Notes: generated by a model from the sequence alone, not told the origin. Positions 26,103 through 35,419 are shown, counted from the first letter of the stretch. The stretch: DNA of 64,000 bases from Nocardioides panacis (GCF_019039255.1 NZ_CP077062.1:1364001-1428000), one strand, 5' to 3'. Made by a program: numbers and translations.

Positions 26103-28194
26103 GTGCCAGCCCGCAGCGCCGGAGGAACCACCATCGACAACACGTACAACGCCCACCATCTCCTGGTCCTCGAGGGCCTCGAGGCGGTCCGGAAGCGACC
26201 GGGCATGTACATCGGGTCCACCGACACCCGCGGGCTGATGCACTGCGTGTGGGAGATCATCGACAACGGCGTGGACGAGGCGCTGGCCGGTGCCGCGCAC
26301 CGCATCGAGGTCACCCTGCACACCGACGGCTCGGTCGAGGTGCACGACGACGGCCGCGGCATCCCGGTCGACAAGGAGCCGAAGACCGGCCTGCCCGGCG
26401 TCGAGGTGATCTTCACCAAGCTGCACGCCGGCGGCAAGTTCGGCGGCGGCTCGTACGTCGCCACCGGCGGGTTGCACGGCGTCGGCGCCTCGGTCGTCAA
26501 CGCCCTGTCCGCCCGGCTCGACGTCGACGTGGAGCGGGCCCCGACGATCCAGGGGATGTCCTTCCAGCGCGGCAACCCCGGCGTGTTCACCGGCGAGGGC
26601 CCGACGGCGGACTTCGCGGCGCAGTCCGGGCTGACCCGCAAGGGCCCCCGGGTGAGGAAGGGCGTCACGGGCACCCGGATCCGGTTCTGGCCGGACCGGC
26701 AGATCTTCACCAAGGACGCGACGTTCAACTACGACGAGCTGATCACCCGGGCCCGCCAGACCTCGTTCATCGTCCCCGGCCTCGAGCTCGTGATCCGCGA
26801 CCTGCGCGGCCCGGAGCCGGTCGAGGAGAAGTTCCGCCACGACGGCGGCATCGGCGAGTTCTGCGACTTCCTGGCCGCCGACGAGCCGGTCAGCGAGATC
26901 CTGCGGCTGGAGGGCAGCGACCGGTTCACCGAGACGGTGCCGATGCTCGACGACCAGGGCCACATGACCCCCCCAGGACGTCGAGCGCGACCTCGGCGTC
27001 GACGTGGCGATGCGGTGGGGGACCGGCTACGACACCGAGCTGCGGTCCTTCGTCAACGTGATCGCCACCCCCAAGGGCGGCACGCACGTGGCGGGCTTCG
27101 AGGCCGCCGTCACCCGGACGTTCAACGAGGTGCTGAAGTCCTCGCGGACCCTGAAGACCACCGAGGCCGACGTCATCAAGGACGACGTGCTCGAGGGCCT
27201 CACGGCGGTCGTCACGGTGCGGCTCGCCGAGCCGCAGTTCGAGGGCCAGACCAAGGAGGTGCTCGGCACCCCGGCGGTCCGCAAGATCGTCACCAAGGTC
27301 GTCGGCGCCGAGCTGAAGAAGTTCCTCACCTCGACCAAGCGCGCCGAGAAGGCGCAGGCCAAGCTGGTCCTGGAGAAGGTCGCGAACGCGTCCCGCACCC
27401 GGATCGCGGCCCGCACCCACCGGGAGACCCAGCGCCGCAAGAACGCGCTGGAGTCGAGCGCGCTGCCCTCCAAGCTGGCCGACTGCCGCTCCAACGACAT
27501 GGAGCGCTCCGAGCTCTTCATCGTCGAGGGCGACTCGGCGCTGGGCACCGCCAAGCTCGCCCGGAACTCCGAGTTCCAGGCGCTGCTGCCGATCCGCGGC
27601 AAGATCCTGAACGTGCAGAAGGCGTCCGTCGGGGACATGCTGAAGAACACCGAGTGCGCCTCGATCATCCAGGTGGTCGGCGCGGGCTCCGGGCGGACGT
27701 TCGACATCGACGCCCGGCGCTACGGCCGGATCATCTTCATGGCCGACGCGGACTCCGACGGTGCGCACATCCGCTGCCTGCTGGCGACGCTGTTCTTCAA
27801 GTACATGCCGGACCTGATCACCCAGGGTCGGGTCTACAGCGCCGTGCCGCCGCTGCACCGCATCGAGCTGTCCAACCCGAAGAAGGGCATGGACAAGTAC
27901 GTCTACACCTACTCCGACGCCGAGCTGCAGCGCAGGCTCGCCGAGCTGAGCAAGAAGAACGTGCGGTGGAAGGACCCGATCCAGCGCTACAAGGGCCTCG
28001 GTGAGATGGACGCCGACCAGCTCGCGGAGACCACGATGGACCCGCGGCACCGCACGCTGCGCCGGATCAGCGTGGACGACGCGGACGCCGCCACCCAGGT
28101 CTTCGAGCTGCTGATGGGCTCCGACGTCGCGCCCCGCAAGGACTTCATCGTCGCCAACGGCGGGTCACTGAGCGACGAGTCGCTGGACTTCTAG
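26103..28194 (+). CDS. parE: DNA topoisomerase IV subunit B (frameshifted)
   Basis: The gene encodes the ATPase subunit of topoisomerase IV, paired with parC at 35420-37945. The N-terminal GHKL domain has VRKRPGMYIGSTDTRGL, the ATP-binding EIIDNGVDEAL and GGLHGVGASVVNALS. The TOPRIM half has FIVEGDSALGTAKLAR and MADADSDGAHI. The frame breaks after HMTP: a run of seven Cs at 26968-26974 appears to hold one extra base. With six, reading continues PQDVERDLGVDVAMRW into the C-terminal frame without loss. The N-terminal frame otherwise runs on, uncoded, to 28004. GTG 26103 has an AGGAG site; ATG 26082 is an alternative. Assignment to parE rather than gyrB rests on its place beside sigA and parC. 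Confidence 0.85.
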
Positions 28195-28209
28195 CCCGGC
28201 GGCCGCAGG

Positions 28210-28707
28210 TCAGACCTGCTGGTCCAGCAGGCCGGTGTCCACGTCGTACACGAACCCGCCCACCACGACCTCGTCGGGGATCAGCGGGTGAGTCCGGACC
28301 GCCGCGACGTCCTCGGCCAGCGCGGCCTGCTGGTCCTCGACCACGCCGAAGGGCTGCCACGAGGCGTCCTGCCCGGCCGACCGGCCGACGCGCTCGCGGA
28401 TCTCCTCGAGCGTGGAGGTCGCCATCGCGCAGCGGGTGTGCGGGACGATCAGGATCCGGTTCACGTTGAGCAGGTGCACGCCGAGGACCAGGGCCTCGAG
28501 CGCCTGCGGCGTGACCCGGCCGCCCGGGTTGCGGAAGATCTTCGCGTCCCCGGGATGCAGGCCGAGCATCCGCAGGGGGTCGATCCGGGAGTCCATGCAG
28601 GTCACCACGGCGACGCCCGCGTGGGCGATCCCGTCGAACCCGCTCAGCTCGTGGGTGGAGGCGTACTCGCGGTTGGCGGCGAGGAGGTCGTTGAACGCGT
28701 CGGTCAC
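28210..28707 (-). CDS. Beta-class carbonic anhydrase
   Basis: A 165-residue zinc enzyme that interconverts carbon dioxide and bicarbonate. The zinc ligands and catalytic dyad are visible: Cys-x-Asp-x-Arg in VVTCMDSRID near residues 34-43, and His-x2-Cys in IVPHTRCAM near 89-97. The FRNPGGRVTPQAL stretch between them is characteristic. The protein is short, as in the clade related to mycobacterial Rv1284. I choose GTG 28707, since a TACGTT hexamer at 28720-28715 ends 8 nt upstream; TTG 28716 is another possible start. It converges on parE, with only 15 bases between stops. Confidence 0.92.
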   Translation of the reverse strand: MTDAFNDLLAANREYASTHELSGFDGIAHAGVAVVTCMDSRIDPLRMLGLHPGDAKIFRNPGGRVTPQALEALVLGVHLLNVNRILIVPHTRCAMATSTLEEIRERVGRSAGQDASWQPFGVVEDQQAALAEDVAAVRTHPLIPDEVVVGGFVYDVDTGLLDQQV

Positions 28708-28714
28708 GTCCCGC

Positions 28715-28720
28715 AACGTA
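28715..28720 (-). promoter_or_regulatory. Candidate -10 hexamer of the carbonic anhydrase gene
   Basis: TACGTT on the minus strand ends 8 nt before GTG 28707, as for a leaderless transcript. No -35 seen. Confidence 0.35.
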
Positions 28721-28722
28721 TC

Positions 28723-29022
28723 TCAGTCGAGCAGCGCGACGTTCTTCACCTCGGCCTCGTGGGCCAGCTCGGCGACCTCCGCAGCGGTGCTGCGGATCTT
28801 GTCGAGCGCCTCCGCGAGCCGGTGCACTCCGTCGGTGATCCTCTGGCGGTGCGCGGTCTCGGCGGTGCGCGAGGCGGTCTCCGAGGCCCAGGCCGCCATC
28901 GTCGTGTCCGCCGACCGCAGGAGGGCGTCCACCTTGTCGACGACCTGCTGGTGGGCCGTGCCGATCGCCTCCTGGATCTCGGTGAGGGACGCGGCGTGCA
29001 CGATCAGGGTGCGGTCGCTCAC
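28723..29022 (-). CDS. WXG100-like type VII secretion substrate
   Basis: A 99-residue, almost wholly helical acidic protein of ESX substrate size. Two long amphipathic helices (about 12-45 and 60-95) are joined by a turn with a tryptophan (MAAWASETAS), which stands where the WxG turn normally is but lacks the glycine. It has no signal peptide. GTG 29022 overlaps the stop of the next upstream gene as GTGA, so the two are translationally coupled and may form a heterodimer as Esx pairs do. It ends only 15 bases before the carbonic anhydrase start region. No secretion ATPase is in the window. Confidence 0.6.
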   Translation of the reverse strand: MSDRTLIVHAASLTEIQEAIGTAHQQVVDKVDALLRSADTTMAAWASETASRTAETAHRQRITDGVHRLAEALDKIRSTAAEVAELAHEAEVKNVALLD

Positions 29023-29336
29023 TGCGCACCTCCCAGCCGGCCGGCCAGGCGCTGGTAGCGCGCGTCCTGCTCCGTCTCGGTCCTCGCCGCGGCCGCGTCC
29101 GTCGCGACCAGCTTCTCCGCGTAGCCCGTCAGCGCCGGTCCCAGGTCCTGGGCCGCCTCGAACCAGGCGGTCACCGCCTCGACGAAGGCGGCGGCCGATG
29201 CCCCGCGGAACCCGCTCATCGAGCCTTCCAGGGCGGTGCCGAGGTCCTGGACGACCGTCATGATCGCCGGGGCCCCGTCGGCCACCAGGCGGGCCGCCCG
29301 GGTCTGCGCGCCGATCTCCAGCTCGGTGTCGGACAT
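29019..29336 (-). CDS. WXG100-like type VII secretion substrate (coupled partner)
   Basis: A 105-residue helical protein resembling EsxA/EspC-type substrates. It shows a helix-turn-helix with an FRGASAAAFVEAVTAWFE turn in place of the WxG motif, and a long C-terminal helix rich in charged residues. No signal peptide or cysteine. The ATG at 29336 has a GAGGGGGAA ribosome binding site, and its stop overlaps the GTG of the following gene by four bases. The two minus-strand genes diverge from a plus-strand substrate gene across an 88-base gap that holds a large palindrome. Confidence 0.65.
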   Translation of the reverse strand: MSDTELEIGAQTRAARLVADGAPAIMTVVQDLGTALEGSMSGFRGASAAAFVEAVTAWFEAAQDLGPALTGYAEKLVATDAAAARTETEQDARYQRLAGRLGGAQ

Positions 29337-29342
29337 GGTTCC

Positions 29343-29375
29343 CCCTCGTCTCGGACCGTCCGGTCGGGACGAGGG
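29343..29375. promoter_or_regulatory. 33-bp imperfect palindrome between divergent ESX-like genes
   Basis: CCCTCGTC (29343-29350) pairs perfectly with GACGAGGG (29368-29375), and inside it GACCG pairs with CGGTC around a TC centre. It lies midway in the 88-base gap between gene starts at 29336 (minus) and 29425 (plus). It is a candidate operator for joint control. Confidence 0.45.
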
Positions 29376-29424
29376 TATGTCAGAATTGCCCTCTACGTCA
29401 GCGAGCCTGCCATGGGGGGATGAC

Positions 29425-29763
29425 ATGCCGTCGTACGACTTCGAGGTCGATCTGGAGTCCCTGGCCAGGGCCGCGCAGGGCGCGGCCGACACGATCCAGC
29501 TGTTCAAGGACAAGGACGTCGAGGACCTGGTGCCCGGGGAGGGCGACCTCGGCAGCGACGTGGTGTGGGAGGCCGTCGACGAGTTCAAGGACCGCTGGGA
29601 GCGCGGCACCAAGGACATGGCCGAGGACATCGAGGAGGTGTCCGGACGGCTCGGCAAGGTCGCCATGAACTACGGCGAGTTCGACAAGTCCGGGAGCGAC
29701 CTGTTCACCTCCGTGGCGGACACGGCACGCGGTGTGCACCTGCTGGACGGTGGCCATGCCTGA
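29425..29763 (+). CDS. Type VII secretion substrate, small helical protein
   Basis: A 112-residue acidic helical protein. The N-terminus has a YDFEVDLESLARAA pattern, a central DVVWEAVDEFKDRWERG helix with two tryptophans, and a GHA C-terminus. It has the size and helix pattern of ESX substrates (EspC/WXG100), and no signal peptide or transmembrane segment. ATG 29425 has a GGGGGG purine tract nearby. Its stop overlaps the following large effector-like gene by 8 bases. It could act as the chaperone-like partner of that protein in a secreted complex, by analogy with other ESX effector pairs. Confidence 0.65.
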   Translation: MPSYDFEVDLESLARAAQGAADTIQLFKDKDVEDLVPGEGDLGSDVVWEAVDEFKDRWERGTKDMAEDIEEVSGRLGKVAMNYGEFDKSGSDLFTSVADTARGVHLLDGGHA

Positions 29764-31504
29764 CTTCACCGTGAAGGGCAACCCCGACGCGATCCTCGGC
29801 CGGGTCGCGACGATGCGGGAGAAGGCCACCACGTTCGAGTCGGTGGCCGACGGACTCGACGCCCTGAACACCGACGGGTGGACCGGCCGGGCGGCCGATC
29901 GCTTCCGGGAGAAATTCGACACGGAGCCGGGCAAGTGGCGAGACGCCGGCACCGGCTTCCGTCGAGCCGCCGACGGGCTCTCCGTCTACGCCTCCGAGCT
30001 CAGGTCGGCTCAGTCGCGCGCGGCCTGGGCCGAGAAGGAGTACCACCGCGGCGACCAGGTCACCGAGGACGCCCGCTCGTCGTACGACGCGGACGTCTCT
30101 CGCGCGAAGCACGAGGCCTCGACGCAGAACGCGGCCGGGCACCCGACCGTGCTCACGATCCTGCCGTTCCACGACCCGGGTGCGGCGATCCGGCAGGGTG
30201 CCCTGGACGAGCTGTCCTCCGCCCGGTCCGACCTCGAGTCGGCGGCGCACACGTGCGCGGGCGAGGTGCGCGCAGGGTGCTCCGCGGCGCCGAGCAAGCG
30301 CAACTGGTTCGAGAGCGGCCTGGCCTTCGTGGGCGGCGTGTTCGCCGGCGCCGGCGAGGCGGTGTGGGACCTCGTCGAGATGGGCTTCGACTTCCAGTTC
30401 GGTCCGATGATGGACATGATCAAGCTCGCCTCGGGAGAGCTCACCCCCGAGGAGCTGGCGGCCAAGAACGACCTCAAGGTCGAGCAGGCCAAGGCACTCC
30501 TCACCTCCCTCAAGGACGACCCGATCGGCTTCGGCAAGAACCTCGGCAAGTCGCTGCTGGACTGGGACACGTGGTCCGACGACCCCGCCCGGGCGCTCGG
30601 CCACCTCGTGCCCGACGCGATCGCGACCGTCGCCACCGGTGGGGCCGGGGCCAGCCTGCGTGCCCTGCGCGGCCTCAAGGGGCTGCACGACATCTCGCTG
30701 CTGGCCCGCCCGCTGCACGGCCTCCGTTCGCTGAAGGGGCTCGACCTCGGGGACCTCTCCGGTCTCTCGCACCTCGACGACGCGTCGCTGGCCTCCCGGA
30801 TCGACGCGCTCCCACCCGCAGACCAGGCGCGGCTGCTCCGGCGCGGCGAGGACATGACGCCGCAGTCGATGGAGTCCCTGTTCAACGGTCGCTACGACGA
30901 CGCGCCCAACGACATGTCCTACTTCCACGACACCTTCACCGACGGCGCCCCCCGGGTGTCGGCCGACCACCCGGTGGTCGACGGTCCGCTGGTGAACCTG
31001 CACGGGCGTGGTGACCCGGGCAGCGGCACCTTCTGGACCGACCCGGCGGAGCTGCTGACCTCTCGCAACGAGGCCGCCGCGATGGACCGGATGGCGCTGC
31101 GGCCGGAGTGGTACACCAAGGACGCCGCGGACGGCGGCTACACCTTCGCGCACCGCGACGAGATCTCGGTGCGGCAGTTCAGCCCCCAGGAGGAGATGCG
31201 CATGGACGCGGGCCCGCTGGCTGCGCAGTCCCAGCACGTCGCCGCCCAGAAGTGGGCCACCGGTCACGACTCCCCGGCGCCCACGCACTTCGACGGGCTT
31301 CCGAACCCGGAGAATCAGCCCGGCGGGGCCACGCAGTACGTCTCGGGTCTCGACGACGGACCGTGGAGGTCGCCCGTCGACACGTGGACGGGGCCGGCGC
31401 CCTGGGTCTCGGCCACCCCGCACGGCGCGTGGACCGGCTTCGGTGCGGGCGCCGCCACCGGGTTCGCCGGCAGCAGCGCCGCCGGCGCGGCGGCCGACCG
31501 GTGA
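29756..31504 (+). CDS. Putative type VII-secreted effector, large
   Basis: A 582-residue protein. Residues about 1-105 form a WXG100-type helical domain with GWTGRAADRFREKF as the turn motif. Residues 185-340 include a hydrophobic Ala/Gly-rich part (GLAFVGGVFAGAGEAVWDLV) as in pore- or wrap-type effectors. The last 190 residues (from about 380) are a distinct soluble domain with MSYFHDTFTDG, LHGRGDPGSGTFWTDPAELL and YTFAHRDEISVRQF motifs and a Gly/Ala tail. I do not recognise this domain; the arrangement resembles polymorphic toxins, but that is inference. ATG 29756 lies inside the upstream gene, and its stop overlaps the next gene. Two downstream genes may be its immunity or accessory partners. 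Confidence 0.65.
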   Translation: MPDFTVKGNPDAILGRVATMREKATTFESVADGLDALNTDGWTGRAADRFREKFDTEPGKWRDAGTGFRRAADGLSVYASELRSAQSRAAWAEKEYHRGDQVTEDARSSYDADVSRAKHEASTQNAAGHPTVLTILPFHDPGAAIRQGALDELSSARSDLESAAHTCAGEVRAGCSAAPSKRNWFESGLAFVGGVFAGAGEAVWDLVEMGFDFQFGPMMDMIKLASGELTPEELAAKNDLKVEQAKALLTSLKDDPIGFGKNLGKSLLDWDTWSDDPARALGHLVPDAIATVATGGAGASLRALRGLKGLHDISLLARPLHGLRSLKGLDLGDLSGLSHLDDASLASRIDALPPADQARLLRRGEDMTPQSMESLFNGRYDDAPNDMSYFHDTFTDGAPRVSADHPVVDGPLVNLHGRGDPGSGTFWTDPAELLTSRNEAAAMDRMALRPEWYTKDAADGGYTFAHRDEISVRQFSPQEEMRMDAGPLAAQSQHVAAQKWATGHDSPAPTHFDGLPNPENQPGGATQYVSGLDDGPWRSPVDTWTGPAPWVSATPHGAWTGFGAGAATGFAGSSAAGAAADR

Positions 31505-32274
31505 GCCCCTTGTTCGGTCGGCGGAAGGCGAAGGAGGCCGAGGCGGCCGCGACGGTGGAACGCCGTCGTCGGCAACAGGCCGTGTGGGACGAGCAGGCTG
31601 CCCCCGTGGCCGAGGAGCTCGCGGCCGCTGCTGCAGCCCTGCTCGACGGCACCACGTCCCGGCTGGGTGCGCGGTTCGTCGCGTCCGTGCACCTGCCGTG
31701 GCTGACCGGGCGCCCGCACACGCCGGCCCCCGGTACCTCCGTCCTCGCCGGCGTGCTGCGCCGGCTCGGGGAGAACCCGTCCCTCGAGCTCCTGGACGCG
31801 TACGTCGCGGCGGACGCCCGGAGGTGCGCGGCGCTGGGCTCCGTCGACCCGTCCCCCCAGGAGCAGGAGCGCTTCATCTCGTCCGTGCCGGCGCCCGAGG
31901 CAGTGCCGGCATGGCTGGTCGGGTTCGACTGCCCCGCCCACGACGCGGCACGCGAGGAGCTCGACCGGCTGTCGGGACGGCTAGCGGCGGCGGGTGGGGG
32001 GCGCCTGGACGTGGAGGCGGCCCTCTCGTCAACGCGTTGGTGGCCGGGTCGGCGGGAGTGGGTCGGCGAGGTCACCCAGGGCCCCCTCGGGCTCCACGGC
32101 CTCTTCCGCAGCCTGGAGGAGCGCCGGGACCTGGGCGACTGGCGCGGTCCGTGGACGGCGGCGTCCGACCTGGCGGTCAAGGGCCTCGGCCTGCCGTCCT
32201 TCGACCCGGAGGACTGGGTCCTCGCCGCGTTCCGCCGGGCACCGGTCGACCGGGGCGGGTTGGGTCTCGGATGA
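31501..32274 (+). CDS. Hypothetical protein, accessory or immunity candidate
   Basis: A 257-residue soluble protein that I do not recognise. It begins with a basic, coiled-coil-like Lys/Glu/Ala-rich helix (RRKAKEAEAAATVERR), then a tryptophan-rich globular region with WLVGFDCPAHD and TRWWPGRREWVG. It contains no signal peptide and no secretion motif. GTG 31501 overlaps the effector stop by four bases (GTGA) and its stop overlaps the next gene by four, so three genes are translationally coupled. Position directly after a putative effector suggests immunity or accessory function. Confidence 0.55.
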   Translation: MSPLFGRRKAKEAEAAATVERRRRQQAVWDEQAAPVAEELAAAAAALLDGTTSRLGARFVASVHLPWLTGRPHTPAPGTSVLAGVLRRLGENPSLELLDAYVAADARRCAALGSVDPSPQEQERFISSVPAPEAVPAWLVGFDCPAHDAAREELDRLSGRLAAAGGGRLDVEAALSSTRWWPGRREWVGEVTQGPLGLHGLFRSLEERRDLGDWRGPWTAASDLAVKGLGLPSFDPEDWVLAAFRRAPVDRGGLGLG

Positions 32275-33029
32275 GCCTCGAACCGGGCTCCGCGGAGCGC
32301 GAGGAGGCGCACGCCCGCTGGCAGCGCCTGGGCCGGGGGGACCACGTGGAGTCCGTGCTCGACCTGGCCCGCCGGGTGGCGCAGCGCGCCGGCAGCGTCC
32401 TGCCCGTGATCCGGGCGCTCACCGTCGAACAGGTCTTCGTGAGCCCGGGGCCCGACGGGACGTTGGCGGTGTCGCGATCGGGTGGCGTGCCGTTCGTGCA
32501 CGTGTTCAGCTCCCCGGTCCGGCTGGTCGCCTCGCTGTCGCCGGAGGACTCCGAGGTCTCGATGACCACGCTGTTCCTCGCCGACCTCGTGCGCGGGTTC
32601 GGCGGCCAGGTCGGGGTCCGCCTCGACCCCGCCACGGACGCCGAGCTGACGCTGGAGCCGGACCAGGTCCGGCAGCTGGTGGCGACGGCTGCCGGCGTCG
32701 TGACGCCGGCAGCGCTGACCGCGGTGGAGGGCGAGGAGCTGCGGGTCACGGCCGGTCCCGAGGCGGTGACCGACCTGGACCGCGCCGTCGTGGCGGCGCT
32801 GCCCGAGGCCCGGGTGCGCCGCTGCGTGGCAGCGCTCGACGGGGTCGGTGGCCGCACCTGGCCGGTCTACCTCGCCGACGGACCGGGTCTCGAGGTCCTC
32901 GCCATCCTCGACCTCGTCGAGCAGGCGGCGCGCCGCCCGACCGTGGTCGTGGTGAACGGCGAGCCCCGCTGGCTGGCCGCGCTGCTCACGTCGGCTCAGG
33001 ACGTCGCGCTCGACGTCACCGGGGCCTGA
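32271..33029 (+). CDS. SseB-like domain protein
   Basis: A 252-residue protein with SseB-type features: the strand-turn VPFVHVFSSPVRLVASL near 70-85, then GVRLDPATDAELTLEPDQV near 115-135, and a C-terminal segment beginning VTDLDRAVVAALPEARVRR that resembles the SseB C-terminal domain. SseB-domain proteins of actinobacteria have no set function but often occur beside type VII substrates and enzymes. ATG 32271 overlaps the preceding stop (ATGA). Its 3' end overlaps the P55-like transporter's restored end (32996) by 34 bases in convergent orientation. Confidence 0.6.
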   Translation: MSLEPGSAEREEAHARWQRLGRGDHVESVLDLARRVAQRAGSVLPVIRALTVEQVFVSPGPDGTLAVSRSGGVPFVHVFSSPVRLVASLSPEDSEVSMTTLFLADLVRGFGGQVGVRLDPATDAELTLEPDQVRQLVATAAGVVTPAALTAVEGEELRVTAGPEAVTDLDRAVVAALPEARVRRCVAALDGVGGRTWPVYLADGPGLEVLAILDLVEQAARRPTVVVVNGEPRWLAALLTSAQDVALDVTGA

Positions 33030-34718
33030 CGGGTCGGCACCCGGCCCAGCAGGGCGAGGGCGACCACCGCCGCCACCACCGCGCAGACCGACAGCGCCGA
33101 CGAACACGGTCTGGAGCTGCTCGAGCCCGGCCTCCTTCAGGAGCCGGGTGTACGCCGCGCACTGGGTGCCGGACGCGCACACGTCCGTGGGGGCAGGCAG
33201 GTCGACCTGCACGGCGTAGTACCTGCGTAGCCCGATCGTGGTCAGCGCGGAGATCCCGACGAGCATGCCGACCATCCGGGCGACCACCAGCAGCGCGCTG
33301 GTGATGCCGTGCACCGCGCCCTCGGTGGCGGCCAGCAGCGCGGCGTTGACCGGGGCGAGCGCCAGGCCGAACCCCAGGCCGGCCATCACCAGGGGCACCG
33401 TCGCGATTGGGTCCGACAGGCTGGTCAGCCCCCACGTCGACATCCACCCGAACCCGACCGCGGACAGCGCCATCCCGGCCGCCGTGACGACCCCGGGCGG
33501 GATCCGCCGGACGAGGTAGCCGCCGGCGAGCGCGCCGACCGGCAGGGCGACGAGCAGCCGGACCAGCACCAGCGCCGCGTCGAGCTGCGAGGTCGGGTAG
33601 ACCGTGACCCGCGCGAAGATCGGGATGTCGACCAGCGCGGCGATCAGCGCGGCGCCGACGAAGAAGCTCACCAGCAGGGCGCCCCAGGCGGGCCGCTGCG
33701 CGAACGCGCCCCGTGGCACGAGCGGCTCGGCGGTGCGGCGGGAGTGCACCCAGAAGGCCAGCGCGGCCAGCAGCGAGCCGGTCAGCAGCCAGGGCCCGGC
33801 GGGGGAGAAGACCGAGACCTCGGGGTCGGCGGTGGCGAAGGCCAGGATGATCCCGGCCAGCGCCAGGGCGAGCAGCGTCGCACCGAGCAGGTCGGCGCGG
33901 CGGGCCACCTCCCGCCAGCCGCGTACGTCGACCAGCGGCCGTCGCGCGGTCAGGCACCGGGCGCCGAACCCCACCGCCACCAGCACCGTCGCGAGACCGA
34001 CCGGCGCCAGCCAGCGGGCCTCGCCGACGACCGGGACGAACGCCAGCCCGACGGTGAGCCGGGAGGTCAGGGGTGGCGGCTGGACCATGGTCAGCACCAG
34101 GCCGACCAGCATCAGCGCCAGCAGCAGGCCGCCGAGCCAGTCCCGCTTGTGCTGCACGGGTGACGGGTGGGCGAGGGAGCGCAGGGCGACGGCCAGGACC
34201 AGGCCGACGGCGAGGTTGATCGCGAAGATCGCCTGCCACTCGGACACGGCGAGCACCAGGGCGCCGTAGAGCGGGCCGACCACGCTGCCGAGCTCCTGCA
34301 CGGCGCCGACCACGCCCAGCGGGACGCCGCGGCGCTGCGGCGGGTAGAGGTCGGCGACCAGCGCCAGGGTCGCGGGCACCAGGCCGCCGCCGCCCACGCC
34401 CTGGAGGAACCGGCCGGTCACCATGCTGGGCAGGTCGTAGGCCGCGGCGGTGACCAGCGAGCCCAGCGCGAACACCACGAGCGACCCCACCAGGACCGGC
34501 AGCCGGCCCCGCAGGTCGGCGATCCGGCCGACCAGCGGCAGCACCGCGACGTACCCCAGCAGGAACCCCGAGACGATCGGCGCCGCACGCTGCAGCTCGT
34601 CGACGGCCAGGCCGACGCTCTGCATCATGTCCGGCAGGGCCAGCACCACGACGTAGGTGTCGGCGGCCGCGAACGCCACCGCGACCGCGGCCAGCGACAG
34701 CAGCAGCCGCTGGCTCAC
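32996..34718 (-). CDS. P55-like MFS exporter (frameshifted near the C-terminus)
   Basis: A large MFS protein of the DHA2 type with 14 helices. Motif A is GRIADLRGRLPVLVGS near residues 63-78 and the antiporter motif C region is AVQELGSVVGPLYGA near 140-154. It directly follows an LprG-like lipoprotein gene, with GTG 34718 overlapping its stop, the layout of the mycobacterial lprG-p55 operon that exports triacylglycerols. Near 33097-33098 an extra C (G in the sense strand) appears to have been inserted: correcting it restores TVFVALSVCAVVAAVVALAL, the last helix, and a stop at 32996. In the uncorrected frame the protein runs on for hundreds of residues of shadow sequence to 31179. Confidence 0.8.
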
Positions 34719-35407
34719 GGGGCGGTGATGGTCGGCTTCGTGCCGTAGTCGTCGAAGGTGATCGTGTAGGTGACGTCGTCGGACTTCGGGTAGAACGGTC
34801 CGGTCAGCACGGCCTTGGCCAGCTCGTCGTCGTCGGTGACGGTGAACGTCGCGTCGAAGGTGGCGCTCGCCGAGGCGCTCGGGATGACCTCCGCGACCGC
34901 CTTCCCGGGGACGGTGCCGCTGAAGCTGCTCAGCACCACCTTGCCCTCGCGCACCTGCGAGCCCTCGGTGACGTCCTGGGCCGCGGTGAGCAGCGAGGAC
35001 AGCCCGGCGTCGGGGCTCATCAGCGTCGACGGGTCCGGTGCGCCGTAGTCGGCCGGGTCGATCTTCACGAACTTCGAGGTGAACGGCAGCTTGGCGTGCA
35101 CGGTGCCGTCCACGGCCACGACGGCCGCGTCGGCGGTGATCCCGCCGGCGGCGACCTTGATGGTGCCCTTGAAGGCGGGGGCGTGGGTGGCCACGCCGTC
35201 AGCGGCGAGCAGCCCGTTGACGTCGCTCGGCAGCTTCGCCGTCGAGAGCCCGATGCGCACCCCCGGCGTCTCGTCGAGCGACTTCTTCGCGGCGGCCAGA
35301 GTGTCGGCCGGGCTCGTCGAGGACTCCGCCTTCGAGCCCGAGCAGGCCGACAGCGCGGCGGCCATCGTGAGCGCGACGGCGAGCGGGCGGAGCGCGGCGG
35401 TCCTCAT
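34715..35407 (-). CDS. lprG: LprG/LppX-family lipoprotein
   Basis: A 230-residue lipoprotein. The signal peptide ends in a lipobox with cysteine at about residue 22 (AALSACSGS), followed by a Ser/Thr-rich linker. The rest has the LppX_LprAFG fold pattern: KKSLDETPGVRIGLSTAKL, a FKGTIKVAAGGITADAAVV strand and an acidic C-terminal part. Proteins of this family carry lipids in a hydrophobic cavity on the outer face of the membrane and work with P55-type exporters. ATG 35407 has AGG 8 nt upstream; GTG 35413 is possible. The stop overlaps the MFS start, so the two are coupled. It begins 12 bases after parC on the same strand. Confidence 0.85.
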   Translation of the reverse strand: MRTAALRPLAVALTMAAALSACSGSKAESSTSPADTLAAAKKSLDETPGVRIGLSTAKLPSDVNGLLAADGVATHAPAFKGTIKVAAGGITADAAVVAVDGTVHAKLPFTSKFVKIDPADYGAPDPSTLMSPDAGLSSLLTAAQDVTEGSQVREGKVVLSSFSGTVPGKAVAEVIPSASASATFDATFTVTDDDELAKAVLTGPFYPKSDDVTYTITFDDYGTKPTITAP

Positions 35408-35419
35408 GCGCACAGCCTG

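Noticed and set aside
26103-28194. parE as a true pseudogene
   Set aside because: Every residue block is intact apart from one extra C in a C7 run, and parE is normally essential; sequencing error fits better.
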